The position numbers and the translations under genes were made by a program. Shown piece after piece: positions 26,921-35,775 of a stretch of 64,000 nt of DNA. The stretch is from contig JAIPIH010000007.1 of NCBI GenBank assembly GCA_021734835.1, positions 53,260 to 117,259 on the forward strand, read 5' to 3'. The stretch's first letter is position 1; each line of letters begins with the position of its first letter. This DNA comes from Candidatus Cloacimonadota bacterium (GTDB lineage Bacteria > Cloacimonadota > Cloacimonadia > Cloacimonadales > TCS61). The notes below the pieces were generated by a model, which saw only the letters and a list, made by a program, of their open reading frames with translations, did no database searches and was not told the origin of the DNA.

Positions 26921-28339
26921 TTATTTATTCTGCCAATAATTATACATTTTATCCAAAGAGCATAACCAGGCTGAGTTTTTCTTGGCGAAATTTAATAATT
27001 TCCAATACAACTTATTCCAATGAGGAAAGTCAACAGGGTCAAAATGATGTGTATGCCATGATACTGAAATGTGAGATTTATGATGTTTAGCTGATTTTAT
27101 TAATCTAGCGATCTTTTTTTTTGCTTTATAATATTTATTTTCATTTTGTTTCATCAAGCTGCTGTCGAGTGCAACAATGGGAATTTCCAGAATATTAAAT
27201 TGTCGATCCTCTTTTATATTATACGGATTGAATGGATATGATATCCCGGCTCTGTATCCTGTATGCTCATCAAATCCTATACTTGAATCGTATTTTACTT
27301 TCCCATTTTCCAAAGTATGGAATAAACTCTGATAATTTAAATTCAGATATCTAACTCTAAAACCATTTGCAGAGAATTCTGATAATTTATCCAATTCAGC
27401 AGGAAGATAATGATATTGGAATCCCGCTTCTTTACTGCCGAACAGATTTACACTGCTACCTTTGAGTAATTCCTTAATTTGACGAAAACTGGCTTCGTTA
27501 TCAAAATAATTTCTGCGCTCATCCGGGAAATCAGCCTTGGTAAGAATAAAAAATGTAGAAGATGAGCGTAATTTTTTTTCTTTGTTTATAATTTTTTTTA
27601 TAACTTTTGCCGGTTCAAAAAAGTATTTTTTATCAATTTTATTAACCAACAATCTTAAAAACAATTTTAGGTTAAATTTTTTGTTTTTCCTCTGACTCTC
27701 TTGAAACTGTTTATCAGTCCAAAAATTCCAAAATTCGATATTATGAGATAAAGAAACGGCAAATTTTTTCCCTTCCGGCCAGGTATTTCTTTTAACGAAT
27801 TCCTGAAATTTTTTTTCTAAAATATTTTCTAACAATTTACAATATAGATCTACTGGGGCAATATCAGTAAAGTTGAATTTAGCTTGAATTGATTTTGAAA
27901 AATCGTAAGGTGAGGAAGGCGATATCTCCTTTGTACTAGTGTATTCCTGCCAGCAGCTTAGAAAATAAAAAGCTGATGAAATAATATCTTTCCTGGTTCG
28001 AATTGAATTTTTAGTGTATTTTAAGATTGCACCTTTTTTTGAAAATAAAAAAGGCATATAATCAGATTCATATTTTACCAAATTTACCTTCTCTGAGGGA
28101 TAGTCTTCTTTTTTCTGAAAAAAATCACTAGCAGCAAGATCATGATAAATATGTATCGGATATTCATCATTGGTTTTTATGCCATAATAAATATGGATAT
28201 CTTCTTTCGTAGTTTTGGTAAAAAACTGCGGTTTAATTCCAATAATTTTAAAGAATGTGGCAAAAATATATTTTGCTTTCTTCTCAAAACTACTATCTAC
28301 ATTGATATAGATGTTGATAAATTTCATTTCCATATTCAA
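26921..28339 (-). CDS. Polysaccharide-deacetylase-like protein (DUF7033-type N-terminus)
   Basis: This 472-residue cytosolic-looking protein resembles Bacteroidetes proteins with an N-terminal DUF7033-like domain and a divergent CE4 deacetylase barrel. The first CE4 motif appears as SLSHNIEFWNF where active enzymes have TxDD/THDxD. Later blocks are YDSSIGFDEHTGYRAGISYPF and a C-terminal VSWHTHHFDP with a conserved His pair. The aspartate-to-Asn change makes activity uncertain. The start overlaps the stop of the LolC/E-like gene as ATGA, so it is translationally coupled to an envelope protein gene. Confidence 0.75.
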   Translation of the reverse strand: MNMEMKFINIYINVDSSFEKKAKYIFATFFKIIGIKPQFFTKTTKEDIHIYYGIKTNDEYPIHIYHDLAASDFFQKKEDYPSEKVNLVKYESDYMPFLFSKKGAILKYTKNSIRTRKDIISSAFYFLSCWQEYTSTKEISPSSPYDFSKSIQAKFNFTDIAPVDLYCKLLENILEKKFQEFVKRNTWPEGKKFAVSLSHNIEFWNFWTDKQFQESQRKNKKFNLKLFLRLLVNKIDKKYFFEPAKVIKKIINKEKKLRSSSTFFILTKADFPDERRNYFDNEASFRQIKELLKGSSVNLFGSKEAGFQYHYLPAELDKLSEFSANGFRVRYLNLNYQSLFHTLENGKVKYDSSIGFDEHTGYRAGISYPFNPYNIKEDRQFNILEIPIVALDSSLMKQNENKYYKAKKKIARLIKSAKHHKSHISVSWHTHHFDPVDFPHWNKLYWKLLNFAKKNSAWLCSLDKMYNYWQNK

Positions 28340-29550
28340 TTCCTGATAATCTTGATAGTATCGATTTTCATTGTTCTTCCGGCAGGATGGAGAGTGGTAA
28401 GAAGGCTTATGATAACTGCAACAAGAGGCACAAATATAAAATCTAATATACGTATTTCAATTGGTATCCACTGCAGAGGAAAACCGGGTACATTTATTAC
28501 CAAAAAATGATATTTTATTTGAGCGGATAATAGAATAAGAGCCAGAATTAAGCCGATCATAGTACCCAAAATTCCTATGATCGCTCCAATATAGATAAAC
28601 ACTCTCATCACATCTTTTTGGGAGGTCCCCATCGATTTTAAAATTCCGATTTCTACTCTTTTTTCCGTAACTAACTTAACAAAATTACCGCTCATATTGA
28701 ATGATGCAATTATGATCATAAGTGCCAGAACAATGAACATAACAGCTTTTTCAGTTTTTATGGCATTAAAAAGATTAGCTTCAAATTCACTCCAGTCTTC
28801 CACAATGTATTCATCCTGCAGTTGTTTTTGGATCTTCTTAGCGATTTTAGTTGAGCGGGAAGGATCAATTGATTTAATCTCGATTTGAGTGATCTCATCG
28901 TTCAGACCCAAAAAATATTGTGAATTTTTCAATGAGATATACGAGTATATTCGGTCATATTCAGGCATCCCGGAGATATAAATCCCAATTACTTTTAATT
29001 TTTTTGTTTTTGGTAGCAAGCCTAAAGGAGATGGTTCAGTACCGATAGGTGCAGTTAATTGAATATATTCGCCTACTGTTGCATTAAGTGTTAATGAAAG
29101 ATCCATCCCAATAATAATACCATCACCATCCAGAGCTTCTTTAGTTGGCTCGCCAACAACAATTTTATTTAAAATTTCAGTTACTTGTTTTTGTTTATCC
29201 AGATCTATTCCGTAACTTATAGTGGAAGAAAGTTCCTTATCTCTTTGGATGATCATCTCTATATCACAGATAGGTGCTGCCCCGATAATCTTCTGATTTG
29301 AAATGATCCTCTCAATCAAGTGCTCATAATTTTTTATTGGAGAATAATCAGCTTTGTGTACTTTGATCTCAGCTTTCGAGCCAATAACTCTATTACGCAT
29401 GTCTGAATCAAATCCATTCATAACGGAAGATACTACGAGTAATGAGAAAACTCCAATTACAATTCCTAACACCGAAAGCATATTAGAAAAAGTGAACAGA
29501 AATTTCTTCCTGCCTTTAAGATATCTCAATGCTAATTTTATATGAAACAT
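28336..29550 (-). CDS. LolC/LolE-family lipoprotein-releasing ABC transporter permease
   Basis: This 404-residue FtsX-type permease of the LolCE group extracts lipoproteins from the inner membrane for the outer membrane. The N-terminus FHIKLALRYLKGRKKFLFTFSN leads to the first membrane span with GIVIGVFSLLVVSSVMNGF, the classic family signature. A periplasmic MacB-like domain (about 45-260) follows, then three C-terminal spans. The start is ATG 29550 behind GGAG; it could be the ATG three bases upstream. The ATPase partner LolD is not adjacent. The gene lies directly downstream of lysS, an order seen in other bacteria. Confidence 0.9.
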   Translation of the reverse strand: MFHIKLALRYLKGRKKFLFTFSNMLSVLGIVIGVFSLLVVSSVMNGFDSDMRNRVIGSKAEIKVHKADYSPIKNYEHLIERIISNQKIIGAAPICDIEMIIQRDKELSSTISYGIDLDKQKQVTEILNKIVVGEPTKEALDGDGIIIGMDLSLTLNATVGEYIQLTAPIGTEPSPLGLLPKTKKLKVIGIYISGMPEYDRIYSYISLKNSQYFLGLNDEITQIEIKSIDPSRSTKIAKKIQKQLQDEYIVEDWSEFEANLFNAIKTEKAVMFIVLALMIIIASFNMSGNFVKLVTEKRVEIGILKSMGTSQKDVMRVFIYIGAIIGILGTMIGLILALILLSAQIKYHFLVINVPGFPLQWIPIEIRILDFIFVPLVAVIISLLTTLHPAGRTMKIDTIKIIRN

Positions 29551-29649
29551 CATTACTCCAAAATTTATAAGAAGAAGAATAAACAATTTCCCGCAAAACT
29601 GGCAAGGATATTGTTAGATTTCGTTCAGAGTCTTGGACCTAAATTTATC

Positions 29650-31146
29650 TCATTCTATTGGTTTCATTTGTGGGAATAAAATCACTTCTTTGATAGAGCT
29701 GTTATTAGTAAATAGCATTATCAAACGGTCAATCCCAATACCTAAGCCACCTGTAGGAGGCATTCCGTATTCCAAGGCTTCCAGAAAATCTTCATCCACA
29801 ACGTTAGCTTCTACATCACCCAATTCGCGTAATCTACTTTGGGCATTTAATCTTTTCCTTTGTTCTTCCGGATCGTTGAGTTCTGTAAACGCATTCCCAA
29901 ATTCATTTCCATTGATGAATAACTCAAATCTTTCGGTCAAATTTGGATGCCCCGGCTTAACTTTTGCCAGCGGCGAAATCTCTTTGGGAAAATCTATTAC
30001 AAAAGTCGGCTGAATCAATTTCGGCTCCACCATTTTTTCAAATAAAGCTTCAATATATTTTCCTGAACCAGCAGTTTTATCCAGTTCGATTCCATTCTTA
30101 TTCCCAAAGTCTCTGATCTTGTCAAAGTCAAAATCTGAGGCATCAAAACCACATTCGTCTTTTATCAACTCTATCATTGAAGCACGTTTCCACGGTTTTT
30201 TGAAATTAATTTCCGTTTTTCCGAAGGTAATGGATTCTTTGTTGAAAACTTTCTTTGCCAGATGTAACATCATATCTTCTGTTAAATCCATCATATCACT
30301 ATAGTCAGCATAGGCCTGGTAAAGTTCCAGCATAGAAAATTCAGGATTATGAGTTCTATCCATGCCTTCATTACGGAAATTTTTCCCGATTTCGTACACT
30401 CTTTCAATGCCGCCTACGATCAATCTTTTGTGGTAAAGTTCCAACGCTATTCTCATATATAAGTCTATATTAAGCGTGTTATGATGCGTTATGAAAGGTC
30501 TTGCTTGTGCTCCGCCATAAAGTGGCTGTAAAATAGGAGTTTCTATTTCCATAAAATTCCGCTTGTCTAAAAAATCTCTGATCTCTTTGATTATCAAAGC
30601 CCGTATCTGAAAAGTTCGTTTTACTTCCGGATTCAATAAAAGGTCGAGATATCGTTTGCGATATCTCAATTCAATATCAGAAAATTCGTCATATCTTTCT
30701 TTTTTGCCATCAACTACTTTCTCTTTAACCGTTGGAAGTGGAAGTAAACTTTTCCCTAAAACTGTGACTTTTTGGGCACGAATAGAGAATTCTCCTCTTT
30801 GAGTAAAAAAGCAGGTGCCTTCTATTTGTACAAAATCACCCAGATCTAAAAGTTTGAAAACTTCGTAGTTAGCTTCACCGACTTTATCTTTTTTTACAAA
30901 GATCTGTATATTCCCGCTATCATCCGAAAGATTTCCAAATCCCACTTTGCCCTGGCGTCTCATTGCTTTTAATCTACCGGATATTGTTATGATCTCTTCT
31001 GATGAGACAAACTTATCTTTATTATCCAATAACAATTCAATTTTATGAGTTCTTTTACATCGTGTCGGATACGGATCTACACCTAACTCTCTTATTTTTG
31101 CCAACTTTTCTTTTTTGACTGCTAGTAGCTGATTTAAATTTTCCAT
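29650..31146 (-). CDS. lysS: Lysyl-tRNA synthetase, class II
   Basis: LysS charges tRNA-Lys. The 498-residue enzyme has an N-terminal OB-fold anticodon-binding domain (about 45-150, ISGRLKAMRRQGKVGFG) and a class II catalytic core. Motif 2 is FRNEGMDRTHNPEFSMLE and motif 3 is GGLGIGIDRLIMLF. YGGAQARPFITHHN is the lysine-type block. GAGGAAA precedes the chosen ATG at 31146; further upstream in-frame residues lack a binding site. Confidence 0.98.
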   Translation of the reverse strand: MENLNQLLAVKKEKLAKIRELGVDPYPTRCKRTHKIELLLDNKDKFVSSEEIITISGRLKAMRRQGKVGFGNLSDDSGNIQIFVKKDKVGEANYEVFKLLDLGDFVQIEGTCFFTQRGEFSIRAQKVTVLGKSLLPLPTVKEKVVDGKKERYDEFSDIELRYRKRYLDLLLNPEVKRTFQIRALIIKEIRDFLDKRNFMEIETPILQPLYGGAQARPFITHHNTLNIDLYMRIALELYHKRLIVGGIERVYEIGKNFRNEGMDRTHNPEFSMLELYQAYADYSDMMDLTEDMMLHLAKKVFNKESITFGKTEINFKKPWKRASMIELIKDECGFDASDFDFDKIRDFGNKNGIELDKTAGSGKYIEALFEKMVEPKLIQPTFVIDFPKEISPLAKVKPGHPNLTERFELFINGNEFGNAFTELNDPEEQRKRLNAQSRLRELGDVEANVVDEDFLEALEYGMPPTGGLGIGIDRLIMLFTNNSSIKEVILFPQMKPIE

Positions 31147-31391
31147 TATTTCCTCATGATCAGATTGAATTTTCCAACTTACCACCTTTCCTAAAAATAT
31201 TATCTTAATCAAATGTCAAGCTGCAATAATCTAGAAGTCGGATATTTAGATTTTTGGTGTTAATGAATTAAATATCTTATCTATTTATAATAATTGACAT
31301 ATAAGGTATTTTAATTAAGTTGAAATTATTGAATCAGAAGAGGAATTAAGTAAATGATAAAGATAGGGATTATTTTAAAGAGGATTATGTA
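31147..31391. promoter_or_regulatory. Divergent promoter region lysS / FMN reductase
   Basis: TTGACA occurs on the minus strand (31219-31214) about 70 bases upstream of lysS, and on the plus strand (31294-31299) about 95 bases upstream of the reductase gene. The -10 elements are not clear. No gene is seen in this 245-base gap. Confidence 0.4.
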
Positions 31392-31970
31392 ATGCCGAAT
31401 ATATTAGCTTTTGCCGGAAGTACCAGAAAAGGATCTTACAACGCCAAACTTGTGAAAATCGCGGCTGAAGGAGCGCAAAAAGCCGGTGCCAATGTTAATT
31501 TAATAGATCTCTCAAAGTACCCCCTGCCATTTATGAATCAGGATCTGGAAGCAGAAAGCGGTCTGCCGGAAAATGCAAGGAAACTCAAACAACTGTTTAA
31601 AGAAAGTGATGGTTTCATCATCGCGTCTCCGGAATATAACAGCGCTTTTAGCTCAATCTTGAAAAATACCTTAGATTGGATTTCTCGTACTGAATCAGAA
31701 GATGAGGTAGAGTTAATTGCATTTAAAGATAAAACAGCCGTGATCATGGCTGCTTCCACGGGATATTTAGGTGGCTTACGTGGTTTAGTCTTTCTGAGAA
31801 TGCTTCTAGCAAATTTAGGAATAACAGTTTTAGCTACTCAACTAACAATATCCCATGCTGCTAAAGCCTTTAATGATAACGGTACCTTAGTAAAGGGGCA
31901 AAAACAACTTTCTGCTTTAGAATTGGGAGAAAGACTATTTCAAGCACTTGTTGATCAGCATAAAAATTAA
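31392..31970 (+). CDS. NADPH-dependent FMN reductase family protein
   Basis: This 192-residue flavodoxin-fold oxidoreductase has the N-terminal LAFAGSTRKGSYNAKL loop that holds the FMN phosphate. SPEYNSAFSSILKNTLDW is the family hallmark that contacts the flavin ring. It probably reduces quinones, azo compounds or chromate-like acceptors, or supplies reduced flavin. AGAGGA lies before the ATG. It is followed by two membrane protein genes in the same direction. Substrate is not determinable. Confidence 0.93.
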   Translation: MPNILAFAGSTRKGSYNAKLVKIAAEGAQKAGANVNLIDLSKYPLPFMNQDLEAESGLPENARKLKQLFKESDGFIIASPEYNSAFSSILKNTLDWISRTESEDEVELIAFKDKTAVIMAASTGYLGGLRGLVFLRMLLANLGITVLATQLTISHAAKAFNDNGTLVKGQKQLSALELGERLFQALVDQHKN

Positions 31971-32004
31971 TGGTGATTTTAGTAATTTCATTAAGGAGTA
32001 TAAG

Positions 32005-32142
32005 ATGAAAAAGAACAAAATTTTTAAACTTCTTGGTATATTCTTAGTATCGGCTTTTTTCATAGCGGTATTGTCATTGATCTTCTATAAATTTTTCCCA
32101 ATGCAAATAGATGGGAATGATATCATTCAGGATACAACTTAA
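32005..32142 (+). CDS. Small single-span membrane protein (45 aa)
   Basis: An ATG at 32005 behind AAGGAG encodes a basic start (MKKNKIFK), one hydrophobic helix of about 20 residues (LLGIFLVSAFFIAVLSLIFY) and a short acidic tail. The strong binding site and spacing between two real genes support expression. No family is recognised. An Nin-Cout orientation follows from the positive-inside rule. Confidence 0.7.
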   Translation: MKKNKIFKLLGIFLVSAFFIAVLSLIFYKFFPMQIDGNDIIQDTT

Positions 32143-32157
32143 CTCGTAGTAGATTTT

Positions 32158-32781
32158 ATGAATTCACGTTTTCTGCAGTGGATCGGTTATGCAGCTTCCT
32201 TGATCATCGCCGGATCAATGACTCTAAGCTCATTAATGAAATTCAGATGGGTCAATCTGGTTGGCGCTTTGACTTTTTCGATGTATGGATTTCTTATTAA
32301 TGCTTTACCGGTTGGTTTTTTAAATGGATTTATTGTTCTTGTCGATGTTTATTACCTCATAAAATTTTATTCTACTCAGGAAACTTTTGATACTTTAGAA
32401 ATCCGAGCTGACAATAAATATCTACTAAGATTTTTAGAAGCTCATGATAAAGAGATCAAAAAGTTCTTCCCTGATTTCACCTATCAACCTGAAATGAATA
32501 CGATAAGTTTCTTTGTCCTTAGAGACGCTACCGTAGCCGGCTTATTCCTGGCTCATAGAGAAAAGGATGATATTTTAAAGGTTGGACTTGATTATGTGAT
32601 ACCCGAGTATCGTGATTTCAAAAACGGGAAATATATTTATTTGAGATTAAGAAACCGATTTATTAAGTATGGCTTTAAAATCATAAAGGTATCAGGAACA
32701 AATAAAAGTTACATAACGTATCTGAAAAAACTTGGATTTCATGAAGATAAGAATGGAATGTATACTATCGAATTGGAGTAA
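32158..32781 (+). CDS. Membrane protein with C-terminal GNAT-like domain
   Basis: This 207-residue protein has three hydrophobic segments (about 8-25, 30-50 and 55-75), YgjV-like in arrangement, followed by a soluble domain. The C-terminal half has an acetyltransferase-like layout: a strand with DYVIPEYRDFKNGKYIYLRLR, then GFKIIKVSGTNKSYITYLKKLGFHED, which resembles the final strand-helix of GNAT proteins. The acetyl-CoA loop is not canonical. The start lacks a clear binding site, so coupling to the 45-aa gene 15 bases upstream is plausible. Function unknown. Confidence 0.75.
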   Translation: MNSRFLQWIGYAASLIIAGSMTLSSLMKFRWVNLVGALTFSMYGFLINALPVGFLNGFIVLVDVYYLIKFYSTQETFDTLEIRADNKYLLRFLEAHDKEIKKFFPDFTYQPEMNTISFFVLRDATVAGLFLAHREKDDILKVGLDYVIPEYRDFKNGKYIYLRLRNRFIKYGFKIIKVSGTNKSYITYLKKLGFHEDKNGMYTIELE

Positions 32782-32860
32782 ATTGAGCTTGATTTATTTA
32801 AACATCATTTCAAATTTTTAAATAGAGAAATATAAACTTTAAAATAGGGAGATATTTTAG

Positions 32861-34831
32861 ATGATTAAGAAAAATTATATTTGTGTTTTTTTAGTTTTGT
32901 TGTTAGCTGTTACATTAGCGGCACAACCTTGGCTGCAAAATGATGATATGTTTAATTCAAGTGGTGTACCGAGTCTACCCTTTTCACAACCTCGCTTTGC
33001 AGATATTGACGGTGATGAAGATATGGATATGATATTGGGAAATCTCAATGAAGCACCTTATTATATCGAAAATGTAGGTTCTGTCGGTAATCCTGATTTT
33101 TCTGAGGGAAATAATATCTTTGCAGGGATTTCACCTCTTGATGCAGAGATGGGAGTCTGTTCTGACCTGGATAATGACGGTGATCTTGACCTGATTACAG
33201 GTGGTTTTTCCGGGTTAAATTATTTTGAAAATATCGGATCAGTTAATCTTCCTGAATTCCAATTAGTTAACAACTTTTTTTCTGATTTGGCAGTAGGACA
33301 AAACCCAGTTCCGGATCTGGCTGATGTTGATGATGATGATGATTTAGATATAGTAGTTGGCTTCAGCGAAAATGGTTCGGTTAAAATTTATCTTAACACT
33401 GGTTCTATTGGTAATGCGCAATACTCCGAAGATGAAACAATAGAGATCGGTGATGTTGGGTTATATGCTTATCCGAATTTTTGTGATCTTGATGCCGATA
33501 ATGATCAAGATATAATTGTAGGGAGAGATTCATACGGAATAGTTTATTTTCAAAATAATGGTACTCCCCAAAATGGTGTATGGGAAATTAATGAGACGAT
33601 GTTCTCCGGTATTGGAGTGGAAACTTACTGGAATTCTCCCGGAATTTGCGATCTGAACGGAGATGGAACCTTTGACCTGATTTTTGGTAATGCAGCAGGA
33701 CCTTTACTGTATTACGAAAATAATGGTACTCCTCAAATACCATCCTGGCAGCAAAATACAACACTTTTTTCAGGTGTTATTGATGTTGGTGGCGCCAGCA
33801 ATCCTGTTTTTTACGATTTTGATGAAGACGGTGATTTCGATCTGATCAGCGGCACTCAACTGGGATATATCAAATATTATCAAAATACCGGCTCTGTGTA
33901 TGCACCGGCCTGGGAAGAGGGCAGCGATTATTTTGCCAGTATAGATCATTCAATTTATTCGGCTATAACGCTTGGGGATGTAAATAATGACGGAAATGCT
34001 GACGCAATAGTTGGTGATCTGAGTGGACATTTCTATTATCATCGAAATACAGGTTCCGGTTTTGTCTTTGAAAGCGAAGTATTAAATACTGTTGATATTG
34101 GAGATTGGTCTGCACCCCGGTTAGTAGATATGGATAACGATGATGATCTTGACATTGTAGCTGGAAATGAAGCAGGAAATCTCTTCTATTTTGAAAATCA
34201 GGGAACACCTGAAGTTCCGGATTGGTATGAGATAACTGATTTCTTCAGCGGTATAGATGTTAGCTCAAATTGTGTTCCCGGGCTGGGAAACCTTAACGAG
34301 AGCGACGGTTTTAATGTCATAACCGGTGATCTGTGGGGAGAAGTGCAATTTTTTGAGAATATCAGCGGCGTCTGGACAGAAGATCCTACTATGTTTACCG
34401 GTGTAAGTGGTGAGCAGAATACTACTCCGGCGCTGGTAGATCTTGATGATGATGGTGATCTTGATCTTGTGCTGGGTAATTATTCCGGTACACTGAATTA
34501 CTTTGAAAACCTGCTCTACAACGTTCATAGCAACAATGAAACGGTAAGTCCAAATCAATTTGATCTCAGTAATTATCCTAATCCATTTAATCCTTCCACA
34601 AATATTCACTTTTCAATTCCTAGTGAATGCAAGGTAGAACTTACGATCTATAATATTTTAGGACAGAAAGTAAAAACTCAGATCAGTGAAACCTTACCGG
34701 CAGGAGACTATTCTGAAACTTGGAATGGAATGAATGAATTTGATCAACCTCTAAGTTCGGGTGTTTATTTCTATAAATTAGATATCAACTATAAAACACA
34801 AGCAATAAAAAAATGTTTACTCTTAAAATAA
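32861..34831 (+). CDS. Secreted FG-GAP/VCBS beta-propeller-like protein with Por-type sorting tail
   Basis: This 656-residue protein has a signal peptide (about 1-21, ending LAAQ). About ten repeats of the form P-x-x-x-D-x-D-x-D-G-D-x-D-x-x-x-G follow, spaced by 55-65 residues, such as SDLDNDGDLDLITGG and LVDLDDDGDLDLVLGN; these are calcium-binding FG-GAP repeats. The ninth copy (GNLNESDGFNVITGD) has lost most acidic residues. The tail from about residue 570 is the sorting domain (NYPNPFNPSTNIHFSIP, ending KCLLLK). Likely role is surface adhesion or a structural scaffold. GGGAGAT precedes the ATG. Confidence 0.88.
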   Translation: MIKKNYICVFLVLLLAVTLAAQPWLQNDDMFNSSGVPSLPFSQPRFADIDGDEDMDMILGNLNEAPYYIENVGSVGNPDFSEGNNIFAGISPLDAEMGVCSDLDNDGDLDLITGGFSGLNYFENIGSVNLPEFQLVNNFFSDLAVGQNPVPDLADVDDDDDLDIVVGFSENGSVKIYLNTGSIGNAQYSEDETIEIGDVGLYAYPNFCDLDADNDQDIIVGRDSYGIVYFQNNGTPQNGVWEINETMFSGIGVETYWNSPGICDLNGDGTFDLIFGNAAGPLLYYENNGTPQIPSWQQNTTLFSGVIDVGGASNPVFYDFDEDGDFDLISGTQLGYIKYYQNTGSVYAPAWEEGSDYFASIDHSIYSAITLGDVNNDGNADAIVGDLSGHFYYHRNTGSGFVFESEVLNTVDIGDWSAPRLVDMDNDDDLDIVAGNEAGNLFYFENQGTPEVPDWYEITDFFSGIDVSSNCVPGLGNLNESDGFNVITGDLWGEVQFFENISGVWTEDPTMFTGVSGEQNTTPALVDLDDDGDLDLVLGNYSGTLNYFENLLYNVHSNNETVSPNQFDLSNYPNPFNPSTNIHFSIPSECKVELTIYNILGQKVKTQISETLPAGDYSETWNGMNEFDQPLSSGVYFYKLDINYKTQAIKKCLLLK

Positions 34832-34855
34832 TTAAAAATAAAATCTTTAGTGATC

Positions 34856-35725
34856 ATGGAAAGTAAAACTAATATAATAAAAATTACGATCTGGAGTTTA
34901 GTACTAAATGTATTTATCTCAATCCTGAAATTTCTTTTAGGAATATTTGGAAATAGTCAAGCTATTGTTGCCGATGCAGTTCATAGTTTTTCTGATACTT
35001 CCACAGATCTGGTTATTCTGCTGGGAGTAAAATATTGGACGGCTCCTCCCGATCGTGAACATCCCTTTGGCCATCAAAAGATAGAGTCTTTTATTACTAT
35101 AATTATAGGTTTTATCCTGCTGGCAGCGGCAGGTAGCATTGGTTATCATGCAATTGTAACTATCAATGAAGTTCATACTCACAGCATCAAAGCATTTGCA
35201 ATTATTGCACCGATCTTATCGATTATTTTCAAGGAATTTATCTTTCGTAAAACTTATCAGATAGGAGTTGAAACAAATTCTTCAGCTGTTAAAGCTAATG
35301 CTTGGCATCATCGTTCTGATGCACTTTCATCCTTACCGGTACTTGTAGCTGTTACAGCATCAATCATCCATCCTTCGCTGCTAATCCTAGACCACATAGG
35401 CGCAGTTATTGTTGCTGCCTTCATTGCTAAACTAGCTTTTTCAATAATATTTAAGAATATAAATGAGCTTATAGATACTGGTATTTCGGATGAAGAGTAT
35501 TCAAATATTTCAAAGATTGTTTCCAATATAAAATATGTTAAAGGATTTCATAAGATACGTAGCCGTAAACTTGGAAGTTCAATTTACCTGGATATGCATC
35601 TAGAAGTTGAAGGTGATCTTACCGTAAACAAAGGACATGATATCTCCGAAGCAGTGAAGGAAGCGATCCTCAGCAGCAACCGAAAGGTAATCGATGTTAT
35701 GGTACATCTTGAGCCTCACGAATAG
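34856..35725 (+). CDS. Cation diffusion facilitator family transporter
   Basis: This 289-residue CDF antiporter of Zn2+, Mn2+, Fe2+ or similar ions for H+ has six hydrophobic helices and a cytoplasmic C-terminal domain (about 205-289). The metal site is visible as VADAVHSFSDTSTD in helix 2 and WHHRSDALSS in helix 5, each with the H/D-xxx-D pattern. REHPFGHQKIE is the loop signature. The start is placed at ATG 34856; an in-frame GTG six bases upstream is possible and neither has a good binding site. It lies 24 bases after the FG-GAP gene. The ion cannot be assigned. Confidence 0.93.
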   Translation: MESKTNIIKITIWSLVLNVFISILKFLLGIFGNSQAIVADAVHSFSDTSTDLVILLGVKYWTAPPDREHPFGHQKIESFITIIIGFILLAAAGSIGYHAIVTINEVHTHSIKAFAIIAPILSIIFKEFIFRKTYQIGVETNSSAVKANAWHHRSDALSSLPVLVAVTASIIHPSLLILDHIGAVIVAAFIAKLAFSIIFKNINELIDTGISDEEYSNISKIVSNIKYVKGFHKIRSRKLGSSIYLDMHLEVEGDLTVNKGHDISEAVKEAILSSNRKVIDVMVHLEPHE

Positions 35726-35775
35726 AATCTTCCTATAATGAATGCTAATTAGATCAGCATAAAATTTTTCTCCGA

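Noticed and set aside
35742..35760. Terminator between the CDF gene and the EEP gene
   Set aside because: The ATGCT/AGCAT stem is only five base pairs with a nine-base loop, too weak to call.
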